64,000 bases of DNA from Liolophura sinensis (lineage: Eukaryota > Mollusca > Polyplacophora > Chitonida > Chitonidae). The notes beneath the pieces were generated by a model. It saw only the letters and a program-made list of their open reading frames with translations. It was not told the origin of the DNA and ran no database searches. The DNA is taken from contig NC_088301.1 in NCBI RefSeq assembly GCF_032854445.1, forward strand, positions 22,127,808-22,191,807. Direction: 5' to 3'. The translations under genes and the position numbers were made by a program. Every line of letters begins with the position of its first letter. Positions within the stretch are counted from its first letter, which is position 1. Below, piece by piece: positions 12,101 through 24,600 of this stretch.

Positions 12101-14583
12101 TATTTTGTGTTTCTTGCTTTAACTGTTGAAGCACAGTATCTCTTTATATGTACACATATGTACACTGTTAGGCTAACACAGCTCGTTTTGGCATAAACAT
12201 ACACTCACATTATGTACATGTGCATGAATGTTTCATGAACTGGATAGCTATATATCAGCCACTCCCAATTTAAGAACTTGTGTGATATACAACTGTTAAT
12301 CAGCCTTTCCAATACATAATTCACTGTTATGCTGTTGCTGGATTTTATTTCTCTTTACTTTGATGAACTAATAGGGTTTACATGTGTATGTAACACATGA
12401 ACTGTTCTGAATAAAGAGTACAGTCATTAGTACTACTCTTAGCTTTACACTAGGCCTTTATACATGTATGGTACGTGGGAAGGTCTTCCAGCAACCTGCA
12501 GACGGTCGTGGGTTTCCCCCGGGCTCTGCTCGGTTTCCACCCACCATAATGCTGGCCGCCGTTGTACGGCGTACAACACCAATCAAATAAATAAAATAAA
12601 TTATACCTGTATGTAGGCCCACATTTACATACACCAGGTATTTGGTGATCAAAATTTAACTTGAACCTCTTTGAACTCCGTATGCTTTGTAGAGTACATG
12701 TGTATTTATGCACTGAATTTTGTTCCAGTACCTAAGTACTGTATAAATGTACAAATACTGAAAAGTACATGTACATGTATGTTGTAATCAACAATTGCTA
12801 TATAATATACCCAATTTTTTAATATAATATACTCAAATTTTTTAAAAAATTATACACAGTCTGTGCCAGTTACTTTCTCATAATTTGAGCAGTTGATAAA
12901 TTTATGTTGAAATGGGGATTTGTGGAAATATTTATAATATTTGTGGGTGGGGGAAACCTGTCAGGGTCTGATGGAAACCTGTTAGTGTGTTTACGTGACC
13001 GACATCCAACAACACTGAGCCAGCTATTTTGTTCTACACTAAGTGTACTGAGCTGCAGACTGGCAGAACTCATCAGCTAATTGCAACACTACTACATATA
13101 CCTGAACATTTTTCCTCCGGAGATCTGCTTTCATGTTCTGAGCCAGTCTCACATCTGCTGGATCGTATATCAAATAGACCAGGTCCGTCTTAGGACGTTG
13201 TGCCCGTGCCCTCAAATGCCAGTTGTCAGCCTGCTTGTGTTCTTTGTCTAATGTCTGTAAAATCTGCTGCATGATCTTTTTCCTTACCACTCGACTGTCA
13301 ATACCAAGATGGTGAATCATATCGTGATCTGTGAGAGACATAAGAAGAAAACCATCTACCATGTGCTCCGCTAAACTCTGCCGATAAAATTCCTTAATTC
13401 CCAGCTTGAACAGCCACTCCTGTAAATCATTCACACTCCACTGGCATATTTTTTTCTTCTTGTAATTGCCAGTGAATTCCGCATCTGGGGGAGTTGTCGG
13501 GGTTGGAGGTGTATTGATGCTGGCGAATTTCTCTAGTGATTCCATGATCGAACCAATCACAATGGAAGTTTTCTCTGCTAAGCTGACTTTAATGTGACTT
13601 GGATCTGTCAAATCAACAAGGTTACTGAGCAATCTGTCATACTGTTTTGGAATCTCTGTGTTTTCAAGCTTGCTAAAGAGCACAAGATATACTCGAACAC
13701 ATCCTGGGTCAGACCTCAGTCTATCCAGTAAAACTTTTCCCTCATACACAGACACTGGACACATAAAGTAACTGTCTGACAGAACCAGAATAGCTGCCCT
13801 GCATCTCTCTACAGCTTCCATTCTCAATGAGAACCAACAAGGGCTGTCTGTATTTTTCTCATCTTTATCAAACCATATATCCTCGGCCAAATTGTTCTCT
13901 TTCAATTGTCTGACGGTTTCAACCACAAATTTCCTCTCCAGAAAACCAGCATCTGGTGAATACGATATAAATATTCCCTTCTTTATCTTTTTGGGTGCTT
14001 TCGTGGGAGACGCATTGTTTTGACTATGTGATGGTTTGATGCCATCATGCTGCTTTTTTGTCTCTCCCTTACCGGCGTTAGCTGTTTTTTGTATAATTGT
14101 TGTATCTTTTGAACTTCGGTCGGGATATGACCTTATGTTTGATATAGAATCGTATGGGTTAATTTCGTCCGGATGCATTTTTTCTCGTATCTCAACACTT
14201 ATCAAAGAGTCGTTCTTATCACCCGCCTGCTTCATCGTGTTTTTCTTATTTTCTGTCAATGTGTCCACGTCTGTTGTTGTTGTTCTATCTTGCCCTCGTT
14301 TTCCCACTGTTGTGTTAATCGACGGTGATACGACTGTCTCTTGGGCTTGAACTTCCTCGGATTCGTCTCTAGCAACTTCTGTTTTAGTTTTCGCCGTTGT
14401 CACTTTGTCATCCTCCACGAATATCTGCTTATCACCATAGTGTTCGCCCCCAGCACTGCCACTCACCTGCGGCCGGTTTTCTGAAGAGTTCCCTTTCGCC
14501 GCTCCGTCACCGCCGCCTGCAAAAGCTTCAGCCGCCTGGTCAGTTGGCTTTTCCTCGGAAACTTCCTCTCCATTGCCTTCCAT
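5647..14583 (-). CDS. TIR-SAM-TIR-TIR multidomain protein, 4 coding exons, 797 aa
   Basis: Exons on the minus strand are 14583-13102, 10105-9871, 8753-8583 and 6152-5647. Phases (0, 1, 1) and GT/AG ends agree throughout. Residues 1-195 are low-complexity and acidic. About 200-350 is a TIR/SEFIR-like domain (GIFISYS, FDKDE, LVLSDSYF, then VYEGK). About 378-447 is a SAM domain (WSVNDLQEWL, LGIDSR). About 465-572 is a degenerate TIR-like domain (LVYLIYDPAD). About 640-790 is a third TIR (KVFISYQWD, WADIQ, NKPILPVLL). TIR domains either scaffold receptor signalling or cleave NAD+ (as SARM1 does); SAM domains oligomerise. In the third TIR the usual Cys-x-x-Glu is SCAKD, with Asp at the Glu position. 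An immune or NAD-signalling role is inferred. It is not SARM1, since no ARM repeats are present and the domain order differs. ATG at 14583 is the first Met of the open frame. Confidence 0.8.
6560..6755 (+). mobile_element. SINE type A in the TIR-SAM intron
   Basis: It contains the tRNA-like B box (gagttcaagtccagctcatg), the body (ggaaggtctgtcagcaacct) and the tail (attagtgaaatattcttgagta). This lies on the strand opposite the host gene. Confidence 0.7.
7982..8060 (-). mobile_element. SINE type A, 3'-end fragment
   Basis: A tttatttattta tail runs into gattggtgttttacgccgta and aagaatatttcactt, then decays. Only the 3' portion of the element is present. Confidence 0.6.
8583..8753 (-). CDS. TIR-SAM gene exon 3 (linker)
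   Basis: Acceptor tttttag; 171 nt. Among several nearby GT sites, the donor GTAGGT after TCTAAAA is the one that keeps frame with exon 4. It encodes ECPAVDFETKMYAESL through LKPLEILACSK, a helical linker of unknown fold. Confidence 0.65.
9871..10105 (-). CDS. TIR-SAM gene exon 2
   Basis: The acceptor tctccag is followed by GTGATTCATCACGACAG and the donor is GTAAGG. It encodes the second half of the degenerate TIR-like domain (NGPNIATATNVIVIK, then VMFADWLGKK). Its first bases are the seed of the junction repeat immediately upstream. Confidence 0.8.
10106..10975. repeat. Minisatellite built from the exon 2 splice acceptor of the TIR-SAM gene
   Basis: About 12 degenerate units of 60-90 bp, each carrying gaatcacct(g) and an aaactgt-c-tgatg-like block, follow directly on the exon 2 boundary. 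On the minus strand the first units read QVIHRDS and QVIYHDS, echoes of the true exon start QVIHHDS. Several units retain a CAG|GTGATTCAT acceptor-like core. Confidence 0.75.
11623..11742 (-). mobile_element. SINE type A fragment
   Basis: The body carries ggccagcattgtggtgggag, then ccatgaccatctacaggttg and cggaccttcccatgtac. Both ends are lost. Confidence 0.6.
11913..11979 (+). mobile_element. SINE type B, 3'-end fragment
   Basis: Contains catatgattgaaaaattgtt, aagtacaacattaaacccca and then agcactcactcactcac, the 3' end seen in the full copies. Confidence 0.6.
12475..12602 (+). mobile_element. SINE type A, 5'-truncated
   Basis: Starts at gtgggaaggtcttccagcaa and ends in caccaatcaaataaataaaa. 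The internal aagtgaaatattcttga segment is deleted. Confidence 0.65.
13102..14583 (-). CDS. TIR-SAM gene exon 1 (start, first TIR, SAM)
   Basis: This 494-codon exon holds the start, an acidic linker, TIR1 and SAM. It ends in CAG|GTATAT. The phase is 0 and it joins in the middle of the second TIR-like domain, ...RRKNVQ then VIHHDSLRLG. Confidence 0.82.
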
Positions 14584-15344
14584 CGCTAAGCCCGTGCAAC
14601 CATCGATAATTCTTTATATTTCCATGTAGTTTTCTCGCCTGGTCAAGACGTTGAAAAGAGCAACCTTTCACGACATGTGTAAACGTCAAACTGAGGAAAG
14701 GGAAGTCACTGCCTAGAAACGACCCAAACATCCCCGCTAGGTCAAGGTCACTCGATAGCTGTTCCGTTTACCTCCCTAATATTTATCACCCTTTAGCTTG
14801 ATTATCTTTTTTATGCCGGGTAATATTGTCATTTTAAAGCGATCATTTTAAATTCTACAGCTACGTATGTGTTCGAATTGCTACAGGTGGAAGTGTCACT
14901 TGAACAACTGCATTGGGTTGTCAGTGCGCTGTAGTACAAGCAGGCAAGTATATTATTATCCGAACGAACCGCTGACAAAAACGGTTAAGGCCTAGTTAAG
15001 TTAACCAAGATGGCGACTGGTTAGCGTTAACATAACCTGTGGATCTCATAAACTAAACCCAGTTTAACCAAATAACAAACTGTGAGGATGTTAATGAATA
15101 AATATGTCTGCATGTTGATTATCAATTTAGGTCAACACGTGTTCTGGTCAGCTTTCAGTTTCGCTTTAGCGTAGATGTATTTTTACATCTACAATAGGCC
15201 TACATGTAGCCTACTGATGTAGGCCTAGTTGTCATAAATCCTATCTGACCCATTTACCATTTAAAATGTTCTTGTTGTTACAGTGTTTGCATTCAGGAGT
15301 GAATATATGGTAATTATAATTTTGTTAATAAACTTAATCCGTAG

Positions 15345-15512
15345 GTAGGAAGGTCTGCCAACAACATGCGGATGGTTGTGGGTTTAATTTCCGACGGGTT
15401 CTGCCCGGTTTCATCCCACCATAATCCTGGCCGCCGTTGTATAAGTGAAATATTCTTGAGTACGGCGTAAAACACCAATAATATAAATAAATAAATAAAT
15501 AAATAAAAAAAC
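15345..15512 (+). mobile_element. SINE type A, 5'-truncated
   Basis: Well-preserved body from ggaaggtctgccaacaacat to ttgagtacggcgtaaaacac, with an (ATAA)n tail. Confidence 0.7.
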
Positions 15513-15559
15513 GTAATTCTGACATGAATAAATAAAGTATTAGATTCCCTCATCATTAG

Positions 15560-15662
15560 CTCTGTCCGGTTTCCTTCCATCATAATGCTGGCATATGTAA
15601 TTTAAGTATCCTTACAAGAGTATGACGGAAAACATCAAATGAGTAAATAAATAAATAAATAT
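15560..15662 (+). mobile_element. SINE type A, 3'-end fragment
   Basis: Starts at tctgtccggtttccttccat and ends in an (ATAA)n tail. It lies head to tail with the previous copy. Confidence 0.55.
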
Positions 15663-15762
15663 TAGCATGTATGAAAGCCAGCCAATTCTGCATGAAGCAG
15701 TTGAGAAACCATATGCTTTGGAGTCATGAATCACTGACCTACATGTATGTGTTGAGACTGAA

Positions 15763-15945
15763 TGATTTATTTATTTATTTATTTATTTGATTGGTGTTTT
15801 ACGCCATACTCAAGAATATTTCACTTATACAACGGCGGCCAGCATTATGGTGGGGGGAAACCTGGCAGAGCCCGGGGGAAACCCACGACCATCCGCAGGC
15901 TGCTGGCAGACCTTCCCACTTACAGCCGGAGAGGAAGCCAGCATG
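15763..15945 (-). mobile_element. SINE type A, truncated, good condition
   Basis: A (TTTA)n tail is followed by gattggtgttttacgccata and the body to ggagaggaagccagcatgag. The tRNA-like head is absent. Confidence 0.75.
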
Positions 15946-16429
15946 AGGAGACTGAATGAATGATTATGGCTTACATTTAATGAAACTTCTGCAATGTTGT
16001 CTTCATATCGTTCCAATGTTAAGACTGAAGTAATTTATCATGAAAAATTAAGTGTGTAGTTGGTTAAAGCTGTGGAGGGGATGGTAGTTGTCAATACGTT
16101 GTCAATAGCACCATGTGGATTATTCTACTTGTAGCTTTCAAGTACCGGTACTCACCACTCAAACACATGAGGTTTAATTTGGTTTATTATTATCATCCTT
16201 TGTCATGGGAATCCTTGAGAATTCCCCAAGCTTACACTGTGGGAATAACTGATCTACAGTGTTACTTGTACATGTACAAGAAATAAGTTGAAAATCACTT
16301 CCCTTCTGTCAATACATGCTAGCTCTCAGGGTGGTTTTATTTTTTAAATTCAAAGGAAACACTAAATAGAAATACTGGTATAAATCAGGTTAAAGACCAT
16401 TAAATGCTGTTCAGGAAAATAGTTTGATT

Positions 16430-16650
16430 TGATTTTTTAGAATTTTTCAACCGAGTAAAATGGTTTTAAAACATCAGATTGTACAGCGATCTGTAGTGAC
16501 ACCTATTTTGCTAGGTTGACAAAATTATAATATAATAAATCCAGCTTTTTGTGGACAGTGGTTAATAGTCCTTCATCTGACATATACTTCATGTTAGTGT
16601 TTTCTTTGCCTTTAATATCACTTTAAACATTATTTAGGTCATATGACAAC
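16430..16650 (+). mobile_element. MITE-like repeat, family M3, partial
   Basis: It shares gaatttttcaaccgagtaaa and, further on, 'catgttagtgttttctttgcc' type words (split here by substitutions) with 56323-56698. That copy has inverted ends containing ACCAAGTAAAATG. Confidence 0.45.
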
Positions 16651-16679
16651 AGTATTTCCTGATAAAATGCCAGACTCAG

Positions 16680-16810
16680 TGCCAACATTTTTATAGCGTT
16701 GTCTCACTGGAGCACCATGTTGAAGACACCAGACATGACACCACACCCAACCCAGACATACTGATACTTGCCGATTTCTCTTATAATGCTGAGCCCTAAG
16801 TGAGGGAGAG
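16680..16810 (-). mobile_element. Decayed SINE type B/C fragment
   Basis: Contains gacaccagacatgacacca and atgctgagcccta, matching in reverse the 63.7-63.8 kb copy. Heavily diverged. Confidence 0.35.
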
Positions 16811-17039
16811 CTAAAAATAGCGATCCTAAAATCTTGATTATGACTCGATACGCCACTGAACCCCAGGGCCTACTTAATTGCCAATGGCTGCGTGTAGTTT
16901 AATCCAAACACCTTGGTGTACTCTCATTTAAAACTGACTGTCATAAAAATGAAAACTTGTTCAGTACGTGGCCAAAGATAATGAATGGTGTAATATGCAT
17001 GTGTTTTATTTCTTTTTTTATTTCCTTTTTTTGATTTTT

Positions 17040-17335
17040 ATCCCACCCAATGTTGGAGTTAGGACTAAATTATTGTGAAACTTAAAAGGCATCACAAACA
17101 TGCATGTGCTATTTGGTTACACCACAGTTGTTTTACAGAGTTATTGCCTTTTTAACATAAAATGGTGTCTTGTAGAAAGTGAGTCCTTGTCAGTTCATCT
17201 TCTCCTACAAAAATGTTCAAATTTTCATGAAACTTTGATAGTATCACAGAAACCATGTTAGGATGTGCATATGCGCTATTTGCATTGCACCACATCAATT
17301 TTGTCAGAGTTATTGCCCTTTGAACATAGAAGGGA
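17040..17335. repeat. Old repeat in two diverged copies
   Basis: Two blocks about 170 bp apart each contain catcacaaacatgcatgtgc-like and cagagttattgcc..ttt-aacat words, about 17085-17160 and 17250-17335. They are probably remnants of an old dispersed element; the family was not recognised. Confidence 0.35.
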
Positions 17336-18180
17336 GACTGGCGTGTAGTGAATACTTGTTAGAGGTGTATGGTACTGGTCTCTCTGTGGTGATATGTAAC
17401 ATGTCCACTTCTTTCCTCTTGACCCTTGCTGTCTGGTATCTACAGGTAATCCATGTGTACTGAGCTTTCTTAGACTTGTTGACTTGCTTTCATATAGCTC
17501 ATGTGGGCCCAGTTGCTCAAATTGGTTTGATCTATGCGTTGAAACAGCCATTTGTATACTATAGCCATCAACCAATCAGAACTTAATACCAGATTTAACT
17601 TTCAGCCAAGCCTTCAATTTTATAGTTGGCCTAAAGAAAATTGTATAACATTATATTAAATATAAACTAAAACTACTGATGTTAAACTTGGCCTTTCTAG
17701 AACTGCATTGGCTATCACCATTAGGTAATACACTTTTGAGCGGCTAGACCCTGTACGTTAACTGGGTGAGCAGTACAATACCATACCTTGTCAACAAATC
17801 CACCCCTATTAATTTTAAGCCCATGCAACATACTAACTGCAGGTGATGACACGATGGATAGATTAAAAACATACGATGTCCAACCACCCCTTCTTGTAAC
17901 AACGTTACTTTTCATTCCATTCCTGGTGATAGAAATTGTGACGCCATAACTTCACAGAAAGAATTGAACATTTGTAACTAATGTGTGGGACATTTGGTTG
18001 ACCTACATGTATTTGCATTAATGCTGATTATTGTTAGTTAATTGCATGTTCTTGATTGACAGTTCAGAAAGGTCTGTTATGCAGGCTATTTGCTGATTAT
18101 AGCATCATTTTCTGATGGCATGTGTTTTTTGTGTTGTTTTGTTGTTTTGTTTTTGAATATTCCGTCAATTTGTCCATGCA

Positions 18181-18643
18181 GGTAGATAAAGAGGGTCACC
18201 ATGGCAACAACCAACCACTCAGTGGAGCACCCATTGTTCACCATTGAACAGATTGAATTGATTCGGCGACTTCGAAGTAGTGGGATTTCCAAAGAAGAAG
18301 TCATCCATGCTTTTGATGCCTTAGATAGACTGGATAACGAGCTACGGGTATTCTCCAGACCTCCTGCTAATCAGAATCTGTCTCACAAGCAGACGACCAA
18401 TGAGCAAGTTGGTAGTGGAACACCCCCTGGTCAAGTACTAGGCACTCAGACCAGTCAAAGATTGACTGATGCATGCGATGTGCCAGGCACTTATGACTTA
18501 ATGGAAGAAACATGTTCTAACTTGTCGAACACGAGTTCGAATGACCTGAATACCTTACTAGGAGCCAGTACGAATTCAGTAAGAAGTTCAAGTGTTCAGG
18601 TTCTTTCGGAGGATGATACAGAAGAGATGAAAGAATTTCTAAA
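18181..18643 (+). CDS. HMBOX1: HMBOX1 first coding exon
   Basis: The acceptor tccatgcag ends at 18180. Twenty bases of 5' UTR precede ATG at 18201. The donor GTAAGT follows ...EEMKEFLK in the middle of a codon. A Ser/Thr/Asn-rich linker fills about residues 50-140. Confidence 0.9.
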
Positions 18644-21600
18644 GTAAGTAAAATTTGTGCTTAATGAAATCTCTGACTAGTAGCCTATGCAGTCAACATA
18701 TGTGTTAGTGAGTAAGTTGAATTGGCATTTCATTTATCTATTTATTTATTTCATTGGTGTTTTATGCCGTACTCAAGAATATTTCACTTTTGTGACGGCT
18801 GCCAGCATTATGGTGGGAGGAAACCAGACTAAGTCGGGGGAAACCCACGACCATCCACAGGTTGTTGACAGATCTTCCCACGTACCACTGGAGTGGAAGC
18901 CAGCATGAGCTGGAATTGAATTCACATCACCTGCATTGGTGAGAGGATCCTGGGTCATTGTGCTAATCCCCACAGAGGCCTCTAGTTGGCATTTCAGGAG
19001 TCAAGGGAGTTCATGCGGGTTTAGCTGAGATAAGGTACATGAAGGCTCTCACAAACTGTGCTGCTAAAAGACGAGATTTTACTGTAGCTGCTAACAGCAC
19101 AGTAAGATCTGTGCAGTATGCAAGATGTACATACCGATATGCATGCTCTATTATTCTTCATCCTTTCAAACCACAATCAATATTTTGAAATATTCTGAAA
19201 GAACTATATGGTGTAGAGAGATAATTTGCGCCATTTTTTTTAAGCTTGCATCTTTAAAGACACGAACAAATCACTTGTAGCATCATTTTCATGTTAATTG
19301 TATGAAAAAATTCTTCAGACAAAAGTGCTTTAGTGGTTGAAAAGGTTGAAGATTTACAGTATTCAGTCTAGGAACTACTATAAAACCATGCCTTTAATCC
19401 ACATTACTCACTCAGTCTCATCCAAACTTATGTGAGCTTGCAAGGCTCGGCTTATAAGGCGATTCTGTTTGTAGTGAAATTATAGTACCTTCATTTTCTT
19501 CTTTGCAATTCACAAGGTTTCCAGAATTTTCCTGTGCTAGCCGCATAGGATGTTGAACTGTTAATTCTGTGTATAAATGAAAACATCAGCAGTTAGCAAG
19601 TTGTAACTCTTTAATTGTGACCTTTTTGTAAATGTTGCATTATTCATTTTAATACTTATTCATGTTAATTTATTTACATGTTAATTTAGGAAAGGAGAAG
19701 AAGCTGTTTATGAAGAAATCCGAAGTTTTGTACAACAACAACATATAACACAGATGCAAATAGCTACTGGTTCAGGTAAGTATAGGGCCAACATGTAACC
19801 CCATTCAAGGGGATAAATTTACATTTATGGGTGAATCTGTGTGTGTCTTAAAATTTGTTATTTCTCACAATTTTGCAAGATTGGGGCAGTTTTGAGTTTG
19901 AACTTTTCTATCTGTAAAGGTAATAAAAGCCCTGAGAAGGAAAAAGGTGTCACTTGTATGTCCGAAATAGGGTGAGACAAGTGGATCATGGTAATTTAAT
20001 GTCAACAAAAGTTGCCTAACATGTTTGACAAGTCAGACAATACTGAAAAGACTTTTTTACCTTTAGTGACAAAATACTTTAAACTTGAAATTCCCCTATT
20101 GGTCAACTGCCTGGACAACTCTCACAGTGCCCTAGTTCTTCAACCATTTCACATCTGATTGAGCAACTTTGAGTGCAATTTATGCACATTTTTAATTTGA
20201 TTTTGGAGACAGAGCTGCATTGGTTGGATTAGCTAATTTCAGGGCTTCACAAAAAGTATAATTTTACTACTCTACACTCATTATTGCCTTTAGAATATGC
20301 TTGATTAAGCACCTTGTAAATATGCGAAAAGGTTTATGGGTTATAGTAATATCATATTTTTAGAGTTTGCTAGTTTAAATGCACCTTTTATGATTGCAAA
20401 GCATATATACATGTATATTCCACATCCATGTATATCTACAGTCTTGACTTCATGTCAACATGTATGTAGACTGTTGAAAAGGTCCCAGATTCGACCAACA
20501 AAAATGTATCTTTGCACGCACTTGGAATATGAAGTCCGCCAACCTGTACCAGGTTCTCTCCTATTGTTGCACTATAATTGGTCGAGCAGATTTAGGAGGC
20601 AAACAGTTTTTTCAAACATTAAAAAAAGAAAACCTAATGGTGCTTAACACTGTACTGAAGAAAACATTTGATTGTACATGTAGTTTAGTTTGGGTTTCAT
20701 ATTTTGTGAATTTAGAACACTTCAGCGATTCTCATTCAGTTGATCTATTTATAGTAAAACTTAGGTAACTATGTACATGTATGTAAGCTGCAGTATTCTT
20801 ATAACTCAACAGCAGCTCAATTTGTTCGTGTTTATTTCCTAGTTTTCGTGTCAGAAATTAACCAGTTCTTTTCATTCTCCAGGCCTGAGTCAATCTTATG
20901 TGAGCCGATATTTAAGGGGAGACTACTGTGATATGTCAGAGAGAAGCTGTAAAGCCATTTACAATTGGTACCTTGTTGTCAAGAAGAAGACTGCTGTCTC
21001 CACGAAGCCTAACCCAGTCATGTTCCACTCTATCACTGGTAAGATGCACGTTAAAAAAAAAAAAAAATCATACTTTTGTACACATTTGACTAAGTTGGTC
21101 TAAATTCAGCCACCCCCTATCCCCTGATAAATTTACATTGCACTTGCTAAATGTATTGGGTAGTATATATTTTAGTTCCTCATTACATGTACCATTATGC
21201 AGGTTTGTGCAAAACGTGGTACATTGTGATATTTTGTGCACAGGGGTGACAGGAGTTATCCCCCTGACTGCAGTTCTGGGCCCAGTTGTTCAAAAGTGTA
21301 AATAAAGTAAATAAAGAAGTAGATAAATAATATTTTATACTTAAAATTATAGACAAACTCAGTGGCCAATGCTGTTGTCTAAAGTCAAATTGTAACAGCA
21401 GCAGATTTGGTTTATATTTAATGTTTTGTTTCTCAGTAACTTTTAGGCTGAATACAAAATTGAAGACTTGGCTTAACATTAAATCTGGAACAGTCTTAGA
21501 ACAGTTTTGAACAACTGAACCTGGCTGCTGAAGGATGATGGTATATTATTTTCTTTCTCACTGGATGGAGTTTGCATTCTGTTCGGCCCTCACAGAACTT

Positions 21601-24600
21601 GGCCTGTCTTGCATTATCTGGCTTGAAACTGGACAGTCTGGTTTAAGAAGTTTCATTTTGCATCAACAACATCAGTGACCATTGACGCGAGAGAAGAGGA
21701 GAGTTTCGAGTTCACACTCTTTTGTTGTTGAAGGTAAAAACAGTCTCCCTGGATCAGGTGACTCATGGTAAATCTTAGGCAAACTTTGTTGACATTAATT
21801 TGTTAATCACTTGTCTCACCATGTTCCAGAGGCACAAAATGACACCTCTGTGCGAAATTTCTCAAGTTCACAAAGGATCATCTCTACAGTTGTCTTCATT
21901 GTTTGTCTAATCTGAATAACTTTTTTCGAGAATTATTTCAGATACCTGTGTTATAGTAAATGTGATCCCACAATAGTTACCTATTACTTTTGACAAATCA
22001 CATGACACAGTTTTTTTACCTTTAGCAATTAAAGAGTTTGAATTGGAAACTCCCCTATACGGATTGGTTTCTTCAGTGGAGATGAGGAAAGAGCCTGAGC
22101 ATTTGTCGTGTCATGGAGAACCAATCATTATTCAGAACTGTCCGACTGCTCTGTTACAGATCTGCCTGTTGAAAACTGGGTAAAGCCAGACACTACGGGG
22201 TTTTGTGGTACATCAAATAGCCTGGCCATCACTTAAAGGTCAAAATGTTTGATATTTTGAGCTCTTCGTGGTGATGACGTCATCAAAACTTTTCTTCAGC
22301 CAATATGATCTAAACATGTGAAATGTGTTTCGTTCCTCTAGGAAACACTGGATCACAACATGGAAGTGGATAGATTACAACAAACAGTCATTAATGTTTC
22401 TGAAATTATGAATGTTTTCAAGCTTCAAAGTCCTCTTTCTAATGATCTGGGTAAAATTTGAAGCCATCCTTTTTAATTTGAGCTCTTTTTGAATGATTGA
22501 ATGACTAAACATTTTGACCCCTGCCAGGCTTACTCTCATGTTAAGTTTAACACTATTGTATTCCACAGGATCAACCAGCCAAGGGGTAACCATAGTTCAC
22601 ACGTGTCCTCCCCAAGAATCAATTCTGACATCCACACCAGAAGCATTTCCAAGCTTGCCTCAGCGACGAGAGCGCTTCACATTCAGGCCGTGTCATTTAG
22701 AGGTTCTGGAGCGATTCTTCACTGAGGACCAGTACCCCAGTGCTGAGAAGAGGGAGGAAATCTCAACAGCCTGCAACATGGCTGTCAGCACAGAGGTCAA
22801 TGGTAAGTACAGTATAGTTTATTTATGCACTTGATTTATTAGGTAACAGTATTTGAGAATACTTCATTTATGCAATGGTGGCCAGCACTGTGCTGGCAGG
22901 AAACCGGACAGGTCTTGGGGAATCCCAAGGCCGTCCTCAGGTTGCTGGCAGACCTTCCCACGTTCAACCTTGGAGGAAACCAGCATGAGCTGGAGTTGAA
23001 CTCACATGGATCGCACTGATGAGAGGCTCGTGGGTCATTGTGCCGCGCTGGCGTGCTAACCGCCTCGGTTTGTCATGATTTGTTGGCTGGAGATGGTTGA
23101 CATATAAAGATTGCACAGCCCAAGTTCGGCATGAACTGTGGACGGCCGGCAAGTGAGGATGTTCCACTACATTGGACTGATTTCTTCCCTGCTATTCGCA
23201 TTCAGTGTAGACCAGGCAAAAAAAATTGCAGTGAGTTTCAGCAATGAAAACATTAGTACCTACGTGGATCGTATTAAAATATATCAATATTTTTGTTTAA
23301 TGTCAACTGCTTAATTTATCCTCCGTCAATTTTCACTTTTAATCTTTTGACTGTGGAGATATTTTATGCTTGGTGGTTTTGACAACATCAGGATTTCACA
23401 GAAAATGTAATAGTTTAAGTCTAGGTCGTCAAGAAAAATAGGCCCCAAAATATGCTTCAAACAACACAGGATAAACATGCCAAAAAGGTTGAAAAAAAAT
23501 ACTGTAGAAGATGTCAAAACCAGTGCTTATTTTGTTTGGTTGTAGGAAGAGTGTTGACAGAGCGAGAAAAAGTTCACCCACATATTGTGGCCAACTGGTT
23601 TGCTAATCGCAGAAAGGAACTCAAAAAGATGGCCAGGGACGGTACGTGGTTGTTTACAGTGTATGAATGAAGTTGATGCCTGGCTAATTTCATGCAAATA
23701 CATGTATTAATGCGTCATCAGAAATTATGTGGATTGTCCTCGGAAAGGATCTGAGATTTGGGCTCATTCCCGGATGGGTCTTGCATTAAGAAGGGTTCTC
23801 ATTTGGGTCTTAAAATCCTTAAATATATTACTTTGTTGAATGTTTTTTTCAAAGCCTTGAAAATCCTTACAGAAAGTCCCTTGGAAATATTTACCAAAAT
23901 ATCTAATGAAAGTATACAATTAACCTAAGAGGCCCTTGAAGGTTTGAGAAAACAGTGGTTATAATTTCCTTGAAAAACAGTTTATTTGTCCTGCTTAGAC
24001 AGTTGTAATCTTATTAATGGCTTTTAGAGGCTAATGACTGCTTCACCCAGTTGCCAGTACATATGCAGTGTGATTCGATTGAATGTTATGAAGCCGTAGA
24101 ATGCATATATGTGTCCTGGGGTGAAGGTCAGTCGTATGGTCAATTACATGTAACTTGTCCACTTATGCTATTTTTTAAACTTTTATCCAGCTATATAAAT
24201 TGTCTACTGCCTGAAAGAAAAAGGTTTCAAGTTCATGTAAATGATCCAGGATTGTTCCAGAAAATCATTTTGAATAAACACTGGCACCCCTTTGAAGACT
24301 GATATTGGGAGTGCTGATTATTGTCACTAAAATTCAAACACCAGGTATAAGACACTTGTGCATATCTTTCCAAACATTTGTCATTTTATTTTTAGTCTCT
24401 TTGGTCAAGTGTTTTGAAAAAACACAGAAAACTTGAATCAATTTCAGTTTAGTTTTAGAATTTTTATGATTAAAGTTTTTAAATTATTATGTAGCACCCG
24501 TCACAATTTGATTCAAGATTTTTAAGTCCATCAAACAACGTATGTATATAAAATGTCTCGCATTGTTTTCTTATGTTAACTTGAAGAAAACATCAACATT

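Larger units (their letters stand above)
14584..18180. promoter_or_regulatory. Shared upstream region of two divergent genes (TIR-SAM minus, HMBOX1 plus)
   Basis: 3.6 kb separates the TIR-SAM ATG from the first coding exon of HMBOX1. It must contain the TIR-SAM 5' UTR and promoter. The HMBOX1 first exon is non-coding and could lie here or within this intron. The 14600-15050 part is the least repetitive and the best promoter candidate; no TATA box was identified. The rest holds SINEs (15345-15662, 15763-15945) and old repeats (16.4-17.4 kb). Confidence 0.35.

Noticed and set aside
12450-12713. Minus-strand frames of 87 and 64 aa
   Set aside because: Translated SINE type A body (CCWKTFPRT-like).
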